64,000 nt of DNA from an uncultured Lachnospiraceae bacterium (GTDB taxonomy: Bacteria; Bacillota; Clostridia; Lachnospirales; Lachnospiraceae), in contig CANPXP010000006.1 in NCBI GenBank assembly GCA_947586255.1, positions 1-64,000 on the forward strand. Direction: 5' to 3'. The notes under the pieces are model-generated. The model was not told the DNA's origin, did not search any database, and saw nothing but the letters and a program-made list of their open reading frames with translations. The position numbers were made by a program, and so were the translations under genes. Positions within the stretch are counted from its first letter, which is position 1. Every line of letters begins with the position of its first letter. This document shows, in pieces, positions 1 through 9,205 of the stretch.

Positions 1-1264
1 CCCGCACCACATCCGCCGTCATTTTCAGGGCGTAATCGCCCGCCAGGTGCCCGTGTACCTGATTGATTTTCTTGAAGTGATCCAGGTCAAGAATCATCAG
101 ACAGCCGCCCGCGGCGCGAAGGCCCGCGGCTATCTCATGCTCGCCCTTGCGCTTGCTGATCACACCGGTCAGATAATCCGTGGGCGCGTCCAGAATACTC
201 TCGTCTCCCATCGTCGTCCCCAGGATCTTCTCGCTGTCAAAGATCGGGGAGGCCATATCCTCCTCGTGCATCCACTGCTGCTCCAGCGCTCCCTCTTTGA
301 TCAGCTCGATAAAGATATCTACCAGATCGGGATCCCACTGGCTTCCCTTGCCCTTCTCCAGCTCCTGCATCACAATGTCGTCGCTCAGCCTGCGGCGGTA
401 CACACGGTTGCTCGTCATGGCGTCATAGGAATCCACCAGCGCGATGATTCTCGCGATCAGCGGAATGGATTCCGCCTTGAGCCCTTCCGGATATCCCTTG
501 CCGTCGTAGCGCTCGTGATGATACTTCGCGCCCACGGCCACGTTCGGAAACATCTTGAAGTCCTTCAGGATCTCCGAGCCCATGATCGTGTGATTCTTGA
601 TCAGCCGAAACTCCAGGTCCGTCAGCTTAAAGGGCTTGTTGAGCACCGCGTCCGGCACGCCGATCTTACCTACGTCGTGCAACATCGCCACATAGTATGT
701 ATTCTGCACGTCCTCCTCGGACCAGCCGAGTCTCTGCGCCATCAGCTCGGCGTAGGCCGCCACGCGCATGGAATGCCCCTTCGTGTAATCGTCCTTCGCA
801 TCCACCGTGTTCGCGACAGTCATGATCGCCTGGATGGTGATGCGCTCCATCTCTCTCGTCTTCTCGTCCAGACGGCGCTGCAGGTCCTTGCGGTAGCCGT
901 CCAGCTCCAGCGTGCTCTTGATACGGCTCAGCATGATCTGCGGTTCAAACGGCTTGGAGATAAAATCGCACGCTCCCACGCGGAAACACTCCACCTCCGT
1001 CTCCGCGCTTCTGTCCGCCGTCAGGAAGATGACGGATATCTTGCGCCAGCGCGGATCCGCCTGTAATGTCTGCATCACTTCAAAACCGCCGATCTCCGGC
1101 ATGTTGATGTCGAGAAGGATGAGATCCGGCGTGTGCCTTTCCAGGTATTTGTAAGCCTGTCTTCCGGAATTGACGGCGACGACCTTATAGGTATCGCCCA
1201 GCAGGTTCTGTGCTGTTGACAACGTCAGTCTGTCATCGTCAACGATCAAAATTATTTTCTTCAT
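1..1264 (-). CDS. Response regulator with HD-GYP and GGDEF domains (3' end beyond window)
   Basis: The protein is read from ATG at 1264 to the window edge (421 codons, no stop). An N-terminal receiver domain begins MKKIILIVDDD, with acidic pocket D9/D10 and phosphoacceptor D52 in LLDINMPE. An HD-GYP domain follows, with HDVGKIG near residue 196 and HHERYDGKGYP near 255; these residues bind metals in c-di-GMP phosphodiesterases. From about residue 370 a GGDEF domain starts (DAPTDYLTG, then LDLDHFKKIN); the signature GGDEF loop is outside the window, so cyclase activity cannot be judged. The product should be a cytosolic two-component output protein that breaks down, and perhaps makes, c-di-GMP. 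No partner kinase is adjacent, though three hybrid kinases lie in the window. A TATAAT at 1328-1333 could be its -10 box, but the -35 is weak. Confidence 0.9.
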   Translation of the reverse strand, partial: MKKIILIVDDDRLTLSTAQNLLGDTYKVVAVNSGRQAYKYLERHTPDLILLDINMPEIGGFEVMQTLQADPRWRKISVIFLTADRSAETEVECFRVGACDFISKPFEPQIMLSRIKSTLELDGYRKDLQRRLDEKTREMERITIQAIMTVANTVDAKDDYTKGHSMRVAAYAELMAQRLGWSEEDVQNTYYVAMLHDVGKIGVPDAVLNKPFKLTDLEFRLIKNHTIMGSEILKDFKMFPNVAVGAKYHHERYDGKGYPEGLKAESIPLIARIIALVDSYDAMTSNRVYRRRLSDDIVMQELEKGKGSQWDPDLVDIFIELIKEGALEQQWMHEEDMASPIFDSEKILGTTMGDESILDAPTDYLTGVISKRKGEHEIAAGLRAAGGCLMILDLDHFKKINQVHGHLAGDYALKMTADVVR

Positions 1265-1357
1265 TTGCCCCTCACATACACATTTGTCTATACCGTCTGC
1301 AGCATCGCCTGTTTTTGCTTATATTCCATTATAGTGTATCACTCTGTACCGTAAAAA

Positions 1358-2098
1358 TCAATTGTCTTTGCTCATCTCCTTTTTCAGCCGCCGCATAATC
1401 TTTTTTTCCAGCCTGGAAATATAGGACTGCGAGATGCCCAGCATCTCCGCCACCTCCTTCTGCGTCAGCTCCTTGCCGTCCGCGTTTCCCAGCCCGAAAC
1501 GCAGACGGATGATGGTCTGCTCCCGCTCTGACAGCTTCGCGATCGCCCTGACAAGCAGCTTGCGCTCCGCCTCGTTCTCCAGATCCTTATAGATGACGTC
1601 CTCGTCCGTCCCGAGAATATCCGACAGCAAAAGCTCGTTGCCGTCCCAGTCGACATTGAGCGGCTCGTCGATGGACACCTCCAACTTGTGCTTGCTGTTT
1701 CTTCTCAGATACATCAGAATCTCGTTCTCAATGCAGCGGGACGCGTAGGTCGCCAGCTTAATATTTTTGTCCGGGTTAAAGGTGTTGATGGATTTGATCA
1801 GACCGATCGTCCCAATCGAGATCAGATCCTCCACGCCAACGCCCGTATTGTCAAATTTTTTGGCGATATATACCACCAGACGCAGATTGTGTTCTATCAG
1901 AAGCGCCTTGGCCTCATCCTCATACTCCGTCCCGAGGTCGCCGATAATCTCATTCTCCTTCTCGCTCTCAAGGGGCGGCGGAAGCACCTCCGCACCGCCT
2001 ATGTAATGAATGTCTCCCTGTCTGTTCATAAGGAATCTCGTGTCCTTACGCACCATCTTAAACTGCACTTTTCCGGGAATTGCCACTTTCAGAACCAT
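1358..2098 (-). CDS. sigE: Sporulation sigma factor SigE precursor
   Basis: This is the mother-cell sigma factor of early sporulation, made as inactive pro-SigE and matured by SpoIIGA. The 246-residue product starts with a short amphipathic pro-sequence, then the family junction [12 protein letters not shown], sigma-70 region 2 ([18 protein letters not shown], about residues 95-115) and a region 4 helix-turn-helix ([21 protein letters not shown]). Its length is close to the B. subtilis protein (239 residues). It directly follows spoIIGA: the Shine-Dalgarno AGGAGGAG overlaps the spoIIGA stop, so the two are translationally coupled, as in Bacillus. SigE targets include spoVD, which makes this gene directly relevant to the split spoVD upstream. 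The order ftsZ-spoIIGA-sigE makes the identification firm. Confidence 0.97.
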   Translation of the reverse strand: MVLKVAIPGKVQFKMVRKDTRFLMNRQGDIHYIGGAEVLPPPLESEKENEIIGDLGTEYEDEAKALLIEHNLRLVVYIAKKFDNTGVGVEDLISIGTIGLIKSINTFNPDKNIKLATYASRCIENEILMYLRRNSKHKLEVSIDEPLNVDWDGNELLLSDILGTDEDVIYKDLENEAERKLLVRAIAKLSEREQTIIRLRFGLGNADGKELTQKEVAEMLGISQSYISRLEKKIMRRLKKEMSKDN

Positions 2099-2109
2099 TT
2101 TTACTCCTC

Positions 2110-2916
2110 CTAGCCTTCTAATAACCGTGGGTTCAGTATCATCTGATAGACGCCGTCCTCAGAGATTCCCGTATTACAAACCGCGACGATAACATGCTCC
2201 CTTCTGATCGCCTGCGCCTGCGCTTCGATCACGATCTCCGGAATCTCATACGCCGGCAGGATTCCTCTGTCCTTCCCGACGCTTTGAAAAGGCACCGCAT
2301 GATATTTCTCCGGTCTGAAAGCCGGCTTCAGCCTTTTTGCAAGCTTCCTGCCAATCAGATTCACGGGCGCACCGCTTACCGGATCGGACAGATGATTGCC
2401 CGTATCCACGAGTGCCTGCACGCGCAGCCTCTCCCCCGGCACACAGATCTCCACCGTTCTCAGGCAGTTGTCCCTCTCGCGCTTCATGCGCCTCAGAATC
2501 GCCGCCAGAATGCGATACGCGGCATATTCCGCCGCCAGCGTGACAATCAGGCTCACGTTTCCTCTCAGAACCGTTCTCAGGCAATTCAGGATCCATATCA
2601 TACCGCTGCCCAAAAAAAAGCCGCAGCCCGCCAGTACAAGGCTTGCGCGCAGCAATCTTCGCAGCCGCCCGATCCGGTAAACCGCCCACAGCATACCCAG
2701 GCTGACCGGCACGGCGCTCAGGGCGCTTCGCATCCCCGCCGTACCGAGGGGCAGCGTGACCGCGATACAGCTAAACAGCGCTCCCATCGCAGCTCCCGCC
2801 CAGATTCTTCTGTGCGTGGCAGTACACTCGAGAATCTGTCCCGCGAGAGACAGCAGATAGACATTCCCCGTCATCTGCAGGATGAAAACACTGTCGATAT
2901 ACAGTTTGTAATACAC
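2110..2916 (-). CDS. spoIIGA: SpoIIGA, membrane aspartic protease that activates pro-SigE
   Basis: The N-terminal half holds about five hydrophobic segments. The cytosolic C-terminal half carries the aspartyl-protease motif in [14 protein letters not shown]. In the known system SpoIIGA sits in the sporulation septum and cleaves the SigE pro-sequence after a signal from the forespore. I chose GTG at 2916 because GGAGGT lies five bases upstream and the protein then begins [10 protein letters not shown], as expected for the family; an upstream in-frame ATG at 2979 would add 21 non-conserved residues and lies upstream of the probable promoter. Length is 268 residues, slightly under the Bacillus protein. 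It forms a two-gene operon with sigE. Confidence 0.93.
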   Translation of the reverse strand: MYYKLYIDSVFILQMTGNVYLLSLAGQILECTATHRRIWAGAAMGALFSCIAVTLPLGTAGMRSALSAVPVSLGMLWAVYRIGRLRRLLRASLVLAGCGFFLGSGMIWILNCLRTVLRGNVSLIVTLAAEYAAYRILAAILRRMKRERDNCLRTVEICVPGERLRVQALVDTGNHLSDPVSGAPVNLIGRKLAKRLKPAFRPEKYHAVPFQSVGKDRGILPAYEIPEIVIEAQAQAIRREHVIVAVCNTGISEDGVYQMILNPRLLEG

Positions 2917-2940
2917 AGCCCACCTCCGTGTTCCGGCTTT

Positions 2941-2971
2941 ATTATATGCAAAGCGGGACAAATATTTTGTC
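2941..2971 (-). promoter_or_regulatory. Probable spoIIGA-sigE promoter with 0A-box-like palindrome
   Basis: Read on the minus strand, a perfect -10 box TATAAT (2941-2946) lies 10 bases after the palindrome GACAAAATATTTGTC (2957-2971, arms GACAAA/TTTGTC). A -35-like ATGACA ends 21 bases before the -10. In B. subtilis spoIIG the -35/-10 spacing is unusually long (22 bp) and Spo0A boxes overlap the -35 region. The geometry here is similar, but each arm matches TTTGTCGAA only in part, so Spo0A control is an inference. The start codon at 2916 lies about 18 bases after the expected transcript start. Confidence 0.55.
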
Positions 2972-3014
2972 ATAATCACGGCGTGGTTTTGCTTTTTTTG
3001 CAGACAGATAACAA

Positions 3015-3045
3015 CAAAAAACCGCAGGATATGCTATCCTGCGGT
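3015..3045 (-). terminator. Intrinsic terminator after ftsZ
   Basis: An 11-bp stem (3021-3031 with 3035-3045, three-base loop, centred on CCGCAGGATA) is followed on the minus strand by six T residues. It lies 18 bases past the ftsZ stop and separates the division operon from spoIIGA-sigE. Confidence 0.93.
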
Positions 3046-3062
3046 CCAAAATGCCAATTGCC

Positions 3063-4286
3063 CTAACTTTTCTTTACTTTTAAGAAACTCGGAATATCCA
3101 GGGATTTCTCCTCCACGGAACTCTTGATATCCGGCGTCTTGTTGATGCCGCCCACCTGCTGCTTAAACTGCGGCGTCACAGCCTGTCCGCCCGCGGCGCT
3201 GCCTGTCTTTGAGCCGGCGCCCGGCGCGGCGAAATTGCCGAGTCCCGAACTGGGCACGGTTCCCAGCGTGGTCTTGCTCTGCAGAGACGTGGGAGTTATG
3301 TATCCGGCCTTGAACCCGAGTCCCGCCTGCTTCGCCTTCTCCTCGATGCCCGTCGCGATGAGCGTGACATTACAGGTATCCGTCATACTCGCGTCGTATC
3401 TGGAACCGAAGATGATATTGACGTCGGCGCCTGTCAGACTCTGCACGTAGCTTGCCGTATCGTTGGCGTCCGCCAGCGCGATATCGCCGGTCACATTGAG
3501 GAGAATATGCTTCGCGCCGGAGATCGTCGTCTCCAGAAGCGGGCTCTCCACAGCCATCTTGACCGCCTCGCTGGCCTTGTCGTCGCCCTTGCCCGTACCG
3601 ATACCGATATGGGCGATGCCCTGATCCTTCATGACAGTCTGCACATCGGCGAAATCCAGATTGATATCAGCCGGAACGTTGATCAGATCCGTGATGCCTT
3701 GCACCGCCTGCTGCAACACCTCATCCGCCTTCTTCAGCGCATCCGGCATTGTCGTCCGTCTGTCCACAATCTCCAACAGTTTGTCGTTCGGAATGACAAT
3801 CAGGGTATCTACATTGCCCTTGATCTTATCGATACCGGCGAGCGCATTGGTCATGCGCGCCTTCGCCTCAAAGCTGAAGGGCTTCGTCACGACGCCCACC
3901 GTCAATATTCCCATATCCTTGGCCAGCTTCGCCACCACCGGCGCGGCTCCCGTACCTGTTCCGCCGCCCATGCCGCAGGTGACAAACACCATATCCGCGC
4001 CCTTGAGCGCGGCGGCCACCTCATCCGAGCTCTCCTCCGCGGCCTTCTCGCCAATTTCCGGCTTCGCGCCGGCTCCCAGCCCCTTGGTCAGCTTCTCGCC
4101 GATCTGCAGAAGCGTTGGCGCCTTGCACAGCTGCAGCGCCTGCTTGTCCGTATTGATACCGATAAACTCCACACCGGTGATCTCTTCATCTATCATTCTA
4201 TTTACAGCATTGTTACCCGCGCCGCCGATACCGACCACAATGATCTTGGCGGCAAACTCCGCATCATTTAACTTAAGCTCAAGCAA
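3063..4286 (-). CDS. ftsZ: Cell division GTPase FtsZ
   Basis: Tubulin-like GTPase that forms the cytokinetic Z ring. The 407-residue protein shows the nucleotide-binding [13 protein letters not shown] near residue 20, the tubulin signature GGGTGTG near residue 108, the synergy loop NLDFADV, a variable linker and the C-terminal anchor peptide ([11 protein letters not shown]) that binds partner proteins. The start is TTG at 4286, preceded at six bases by a perfect AAGGAGGT, so I accept the rare start codon. There is no ftsA between ftsQ and ftsZ. A strong promoter lies immediately upstream and a terminator follows, so ftsZ can be expressed independently of the upstream dcw genes. Confidence 0.98.
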   Translation of the reverse strand: MLELKLNDAEFAAKIIVVGIGGAGNNAVNRMIDEEITGVEFIGINTDKQALQLCKAPTLLQIGEKLTKGLGAGAKPEIGEKAAEESSDEVAAALKGADMVFVTCGMGGGTGTGAAPVVAKLAKDMGILTVGVVTKPFSFEAKARMTNALAGIDKIKGNVDTLIVIPNDKLLEIVDRRTTMPDALKKADEVLQQAVQGITDLINVPADINLDFADVQTVMKDQGIAHIGIGTGKGDDKASEAVKMAVESPLLETTISGAKHILLNVTGDIALADANDTASYVQSLTGADVNIIFGSRYDASMTDTCNVTLIATGIEEKAKQAGLGFKAGYITPTSLQSKTTLGTVPSSGLGNFAAPGAGSKTGSAAGGQAVTPQFKQQVGGINKTPDIKSSVEEKSLDIPSFLKVKKS

Positions 4287-4327
4287 GGTGATACCTCCTT
4301 TTGTTTACCAAAAAACTCTCATAGATT

Positions 4328-4356
4328 ATCATATAATTATTTTTCAAAATTCGCAA
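4328..4356 (-). promoter_or_regulatory. Sigma-A-type promoter of ftsZ
   Basis: On the minus strand TTGCGA (4351-4356), a 17-base spacer and TATGAT (4328-4333) lie in an AT-rich gap of about 150 bases between ftsQ and ftsZ. The long leader carries AAGGAGGT just before the TTG start. This would give ftsZ transcription that does not depend on readthrough from the interrupted operon upstream. Confidence 0.75.
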
Positions 4357-4433
4357 CCCATTTTTTTGCTTTTTGTGGACATCCGCCCGAAAACAGGCCA
4401 AAATACCATAATTATCCACCGCCGGGAGCTGTC

Positions 4434-5276
4434 TCACTCCAGCTCGAAGCTGTAAGACTTCAGATCCTCGCTGTACTCCCGCATGTCCAGCGTCCCCTTT
4501 TTGCCCTCCAGACTGGGCAGCATGTACTGCAGCTTCATGATCTTCTCGTCGATAAACCCGTCGTCCCCCATGGCCACCTTGGCGTCGCCGAATATGAGCG
4601 TGACCTGATAATCCTTGTCGAAGTAGATCTTGTCCGCCTTCATGGAGTACTTGTCCAGCTGCTGCGTGATGTTGAGCACCTCCTGAAAAATCTCGGGTTT
4701 TTCCACCGGCAGCGGCTCGTGCAGGATGACGTGATCGAACTGCAGTCCCGTCACCTGCGGTATCCCCGACGTCTTCTCCGGGGAAGTCTCCACGACAATG
4801 CCGTCCTTGTCGAAATAGACATATTGGTCCAGATAAGCCACGCAGCCTGCCAGCGCTTTCTCATACACCGTGATGCGTATCGTGTCCTTCGCCTCGATCG
4901 TCACGTCCATCGTCTGAATGAACGGTATGTCCTCCATTCCCTTATCCTTATACTTCATCGCTAAGAACAGGGAATTGTTGCCGAATTTTCCATCCATTAC
5001 CATGTCGATAATCTCTTCGTTGGTATAATGGACATTTCCCTCCACATATATTGTAGTGACAGTGTAATTGTGTATGATATACCAATATCCCGCGGCCAGA
5101 ACCGCCAGGACGAGGAAAAGCACAGAGCCCAGAATCGCCATTCTCCTTCTCCTGCCAAAGCGCAGCTTTTCTTCCGGTCCTTTCCCGTGCCTTTCCTGTT
5201 CGATATCGCCGTTTTTGACCAGCCGCAGATTCGGGTGAGCCTTCTTTACTTTTTTTACCTTTTTCCTGTCAGCCAT
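4434..5276 (-). CDS. ftsQ: Cell division protein FtsQ/DivIB
   Basis: Bitopic membrane protein of the divisome that forms a complex with FtsL and FtsB-like proteins. It has a basic cytosolic N-terminus of about 50 residues, one membrane segment (MAILGSVLFLVLAVLAAGYWYII), then a POTRA domain (YTVTTIYVEGNVHYTNEEII) and the FtsQ-type beta domain. The 280-residue length fits the DivIB family. GAGGT seven bases before ATG 5276 supports the start. It lies between murA and ftsZ, as in Bacillus, where divIB follows murB. Confidence 0.93.
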   Translation of the reverse strand: MADRKKVKKVKKAHPNLRLVKNGDIEQERHGKGPEEKLRFGRRRRMAILGSVLFLVLAVLAAGYWYIIHNYTVTTIYVEGNVHYTNEEIIDMVMDGKFGNNSLFLAMKYKDKGMEDIPFIQTMDVTIEAKDTIRITVYEKALAGCVAYLDQYVYFDKDGIVVETSPEKTSGIPQVTGLQFDHVILHEPLPVEKPEIFQEVLNITQQLDKYSMKADKIYFDKDYQVTLIFGDAKVAMGDDGFIDEKIMKLQYMLPSLEGKKGTLDMREYSEDLKSYSFELE

Positions 5277-5314
5277 CTGTCAACCTCGCACAATCACCGT
5301 CCCGGCGCCGTCGT

Positions 5315-6565
5315 TCAGGCAAGCTCCAGATCAGCGCCCAGCGCTCTCAGGTGAAGCACAATATCCTCATATCCTCTGTCGATATAATGACGGTTCGTCA
5401 CAATGCTCGTTCCGTCCGCCGCGAGAGCGGCAATGACGAGCGCCGCTCCGCCGCGAAGCTCCTGCGCCTGCACAATCGCGCCGCGAAGCCGGGCGACTGG
5501 GGCGATATGGGCCGTATTCCCACACACGGTGATATCCGCGCCCATCTTGCACAGCTCGGACACAATGCGGAAGCGGTTTTCAAACACCGTCTCCTCGATG
5601 CGGCCCGCCCGCCCGGAAAGCGCCATGACCGCCATAAAGAGGGACTGCATATCCGTGGGAAATCCGGGATAGCACGCAGTCGTAACAACGTCGCAGCAGT
5701 TTTCGTGATCCTTACCCGTCACCAGAATCCCGTCCGCCTCGCACAGAACCGCCGCACCCATGCGCTCCGCACAGGCAAGCACACTCTCCATGTGGCGCAC
5801 CGGCGCGTCCCGCAGAAAAATGCGGCCCCCGGCGCACATGCACGCGCACAGGTACGTTCCCGCCACAATGCGGTCTGCCGGGATGCGATACCGCACCGGC
5901 ATAAGCTTTTCCACCCCGCGAATCACCAGCCGGCCGGTGCCGCTTCCTTCAATCCTTGCTCCCGCGCTTTGCAGAAATTCGCACAGCGCCTGTATCTCCG
6001 GCTCTCTGGCCGCCGGCTCGATCACTGTCACGCCGTCCGCCAGCACCGCCGCCAGAATCAGATTCTCGGTCGCCCCGACGCTGATAAAGGGCAGCCGCAG
6101 CACGGCTCCCTTCAGTCTCGCCGCTTCGACGCAGAATCCGTTCTCCCGCTCCTCCACAGAGGCGCCCATCAGGCGCATAGCCTGCAGATGCAGATCGATG
6201 GGTCTTGCGCCGATCACACAGCCGCCCGGATACTCCATGCAGATCTGTCCCGTCCTGGCCAAAAGGGCCCCCACAAGCATGACCGAGGAGCGCATGACGC
6301 ACACGGAATCAGAGGGCATGTCACACGCGGAAAAGCCCTGCGTGTCTACCCGCACAAGCGACTCCTCTCTCTCAACCCTGCACCCCAGACTTTCCAACAG
6401 TCTCAGCATATGGTAGACGTCGGAAATATCCGGGCAATTCTCTATCTCGCAGACACCGTCTATCAACAGTGTCGCCGCCAGAATCGGCAGCGACGCGTTC
6501 TTTGACCCTTGTATCACAGTCTGTCCGTTCAGACACCTGCCGCCATAGATACGAATAGCGTCCAT
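5315..6565 (-). CDS. murA: UDP-N-acetylglucosamine 1-carboxyvinyltransferase (MurA)
   Basis: Catalyses the first committed step of peptidoglycan synthesis, transfer of enolpyruvate from PEP to UDP-GlcNAc. The 416-residue protein shows the N-terminal substrate loop GSKNASLPILAAT and the catalytic-cysteine loop PGGCVIGARPIDLH; the cysteine is present, so the enzyme should be fosfomycin-sensitive. The fold of repeated beta-alpha units continues to the end (RHYIDRGYED). It sits between ftsW and ftsQ within the dcw cluster, the place held by murG/murB in Bacillus. AAGG precedes ATG 6565. Confidence 0.96.
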   Translation of the reverse strand: MDAIRIYGGRCLNGQTVIQGSKNASLPILAATLLIDGVCEIENCPDISDVYHMLRLLESLGCRVEREESLVRVDTQGFSACDMPSDSVCVMRSSVMLVGALLARTGQICMEYPGGCVIGARPIDLHLQAMRLMGASVEERENGFCVEAARLKGAVLRLPFISVGATENLILAAVLADGVTVIEPAAREPEIQALCEFLQSAGARIEGSGTGRLVIRGVEKLMPVRYRIPADRIVAGTYLCACMCAGGRIFLRDAPVRHMESVLACAERMGAAVLCEADGILVTGKDHENCCDVVTTACYPGFPTDMQSLFMAVMALSGRAGRIEETVFENRFRIVSELCKMGADITVCGNTAHIAPVARLRGAIVQAQELRGGAALVIAALAADGTSIVTNRHYIDRGYEDIVLHLRALGADLELA

Positions 6566-6637
6566 ATTCCTTACCTCGAATCCAAAAATATGACCTATTC
6601 TATCTATATGGCTTTTGCCCCGAAAGTTATCTTGTCC

Positions 6638-7825
6638 CTAAGACAGATCTTTGAGTCTGATTCCTCTGGCCACACTTAAGACCAGCCCGATCTCACTTAA
6701 CAGGATCACCACCGACGATCCCCCGTAGCTGATAAACGGAAGCGAAATGCCGGTGTTGGGGATCGTGTTGGTGACAACCCCGATGTTCAGGATCACCTGG
6801 ATGGAGATGTGTCCCAAAACCCCTACGACCAGAAGCGCCCCGAACAGATCGGGCGCGTTGTTCGCAATCACCATGAAACGCCAGATCAGCATGACGAACA
6901 TGATGATCACGGCGAATCCGCCGAACAGTCCCAGCTCCTCGCAGATAATGGAGAAGATCATATCGTTCTGCGCCTCGGGCAGAAAGCCGAGCTTCTGCAT
7001 GCTCGCGCCCAGTCCCTTACCCAGCACGCCGCCGGAGCCGATGGCGTAGAGCGCCTGAATTGTCTGGAACCCCTTGCCGCTCGCGTACGCCTCCGGATCG
7101 AGCCAGGCCAGAATGCGCTCCCCGCGGAAGCCGCCCACACTGCCCTCCTCCGCAGCCGGCTGCGCCGCCGCCATCTGCACGATGACGAACACCATCAGAG
7201 CAACGGCCGCCGCGCCCGCAAGGCCCAGCAGAATAAAGCGCTTATAGTCCGGACAGGAGACGAACAGCATCAGCACCGCGATGCCCATGACAATAATCGC
7301 GGAACTTAAATTGTTCGTGATCAGCCAGAGCATCAGCGCAATCGGCACCGGCACGCCCAGCACCGACCAGAAACCCTTGCGGCTTCGTATCTGCTTGCCC
7401 ATCGTACAGATCATGCTCGCCAGAAACAGAATCATGCCTAGCTTTGCCACCTCCGCCGGCTGCAGGGAGATCGGCCCTATGTACAGCCACCGCTTCGCGC
7501 CGTGGGAGGCATGCCCGAAAGGAATGATCAGGAAGATCAGCACCACCGACACAATATAACCGAGTACCGCGAAGCGCTCCCAGAAATGGTACGGCACGTT
7601 CGCCACGATGATCATCGCGATCAGGCCCAGCACCGTCGCAAACATCTGCTTTTTCAGGTAATAGGCCGAGTCGCCGAAATCCAGATTGGCCTCATAGGAG
7701 CTGGTGGAATACACCATAATCATTCCGAATCCCAGCAGGAACAGCACGATGAAAAGCAGACTGTAATCCATGAAATTTTCGCCGTTCGATCTTCCTCTTC
7801 TCCGTGAAGAATTTCTCTGTGCCAC
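6638..7825 (-). CDS. ftsW: FtsW/SpoVE-type peptidoglycan glycosyltransferase
   Basis: SEDS-family polymerase that extends glycan strands from lipid II and works with a class B PBP. About ten membrane segments are visible across 395 residues, and the SEDS signatures are present: AAGRWLYIGPISLQPAE-like SHGAKRWLYIGPISLQPAEVAK in the first half and PNTGISLPFISYGGSS near the C-terminus. The start is GTG at 7825, directly abutting the murD TAG stop, with GGAGG eleven bases upstream, so translation is coupled. The position matches spoVE in Bacillus. Whether it serves vegetative division, sporulation (with SpoVD) or both cannot be told from sequence. Confidence 0.95.
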   Translation of the reverse strand: MAQRNSSRRRGRSNGENFMDYSLLFIVLFLLGFGMIMVYSTSSYEANLDFGDSAYYLKKQMFATVLGLIAMIIVANVPYHFWERFAVLGYIVSVVLIFLIIPFGHASHGAKRWLYIGPISLQPAEVAKLGMILFLASMICTMGKQIRSRKGFWSVLGVPVPIALMLWLITNNLSSAIIVMGIAVLMLFVSCPDYKRFILLGLAGAAAVALMVFVIVQMAAAQPAAEEGSVGGFRGERILAWLDPEAYASGKGFQTIQALYAIGSGGVLGKGLGASMQKLGFLPEAQNDMIFSIICEELGLFGGFAVIIMFVMLIWRFMVIANNAPDLFGALLVVGVLGHISIQVILNIGVVTNTIPNTGISLPFISYGGSSVVILLSEIGLVLSVARGIRLKDLS

Positions 7826-9205
7826 CTATTTCGTATCCTCCAGTCGGTTTACAAGTTCTTTGAAAAGTTTCCCTCTGACCTCATAGTTCGGGAACATGCC
7901 CCAGCTCGCGCAGGCGGGAGACAGAAGCACCGCGTCGCCGCTTACGGCTTCCCTGACGCAGATCTCGAAGGCCTCCTCGAAACTGTCCGCCAGAATGATA
8001 TTCTGCACGCCGTGCCTCCTGGCGCAGGCGGCGATTTTGTCCCTGGTCTGCCCGATGAGCACCAGACATTTCACCTTGCCGTCAAAGGCTTCTATCCACT
8101 CGTCGTACTCACTCTGCTTATCGTAGCCGCCGCCGATCAGCACCGTGGGCTTACTCATCGCTCGGATGCCCTGAATCGCCGCGTCGGGATTCGTCCCCTT
8201 GGAGTCATTGTAATAATCCACACCGCGCTTGGTGGCCACGAACTCGATCCGGTGCTCCACCGCCTTGAACTGCCGCACCACAGAGAGAATTGTCTCTGTC
8301 GGCACGCCCATGGCCTGCGCGATCGCAATCGCCGCCATCACATTCTCCACATTGCAGACTCCCACCAGATTCATCTCGTGAATATTCATCAGGCGTTCCT
8401 TCCGGCCGGCCGACGCCTGCCAGATCTCCTCACCGTCCAGATAGAGTCCGTCCTCCAGCCGGCGCGCGGAGGAGAACCACATGACTCTCGCGGGGCACCT
8501 CTTCTCCCCGAAATCGCGCGTGTACGCGTTCTCATAGTTGAGCACACAGACCTGCGCCCTCGTCTGGTTCTTCGCGATCGCCTCCTTGGCTGCCGCGTAA
8601 TTCTCCATCGTATGGTGCCTGTTCAAATGATCCGGCGTGACGTTGAGAATCGCTGATACCTGCGGCGCGAACTCCTCGATCGTCTCCAGCTGAAAGCTGC
8701 TGATCTCCGCCACCGTGACCGTCTCCTCCGTAGCCTCGAGCGCCATGAGCGTATACGGATTGCCGATATTGCCCACCACGGCCACGTCTTTACAGTGCGC
8801 CGCCATAATCTCTCCCACCAGCGAGGTGGTCGTCGTCTTGCCGTTGGTACCGGTAATGCCGACCACACGCCCTCTGCCGAGTCTATAGGCCAGCTCGATC
8901 TCTCCCCAGATCGGAAGACCGCGGTCGCGAAGCGCGTTCACAAACTCCGTATCTGTCGGCACGCCCGGACTCAACACGGCCAGCGCTACCTCAGCGGCCA
9001 CTTCCTCCGGCAGTTCGCCCAACACGATCTCTGCCTGCACATCCGACGCCAGTTTCCGGCCAAGCTCCTCTCTGTCCAACGCCGCGTTCGAGTCATATAA
9101 CACAGGCAGCGCCCCGACGCGGCTCAGCGCCGTCACAGCGCCGATCCCGCTGATGCCCGAGCCGACCACCAGCACCTTCTTACCCTGCCAAGCTTTTCTG
9201 TCCAT
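7826..9205 (-). CDS. murD: UDP-N-acetylmuramoylalanine--D-glutamate ligase
   Basis: Cytosolic ATP-dependent ligase that adds D-glutamate to UDP-MurNAc-L-alanine. It shows an N-terminal Rossmann domain (KVLVVGSGISGIGA), the Mur-ligase P-loop GITGTNGKTTTTSL near residue 117, NVTPDHLNRH in the central domain and the C-terminal DYYNDSKGTNPDAA region. I place the start at ATG 9205, which begins MDRKAWQGKKV just before the Rossmann fold; the open frame extends further upstream, but only through sequence that overlaps the preceding gene. The first 26 bases overlap the end of the large membrane-protein gene, implying coupling. Length is 459 residues, normal for MurD. Confidence 0.96.
   Translation of the reverse strand: MDRKAWQGKKVLVVGSGISGIGAVTALSRVGALPVLYDSNAALDREELGRKLASDVQAEIVLGELPEEVAAEVALAVLSPGVPTDTEFVNALRDRGLPIWGEIELAYRLGRGRVVGITGTNGKTTTTSLVGEIMAAHCKDVAVVGNIGNPYTLMALEATEETVTVAEISSFQLETIEEFAPQVSAILNVTPDHLNRHHTMENYAAAKEAIAKNQTRAQVCVLNYENAYTRDFGEKRCPARVMWFSSARRLEDGLYLDGEEIWQASAGRKERLMNIHEMNLVGVCNVENVMAAIAIAQAMGVPTETILSVVRQFKAVEHRIEFVATKRGVDYYNDSKGTNPDAAIQGIRAMSKPTVLIGGGYDKQSEYDEWIEAFDGKVKCLVLIGQTRDKIAACARRHGVQNIILADSFEEAFEICVREAVSGDAVLLSPACASWGMFPNYEVRGKLFKELVNRLEDTK

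Noticed and set aside
6575-6600. A sigma-E -35-like GTCATATT upstream of murA
   Set aside because: No matching -10 sequence follows at the required distance.
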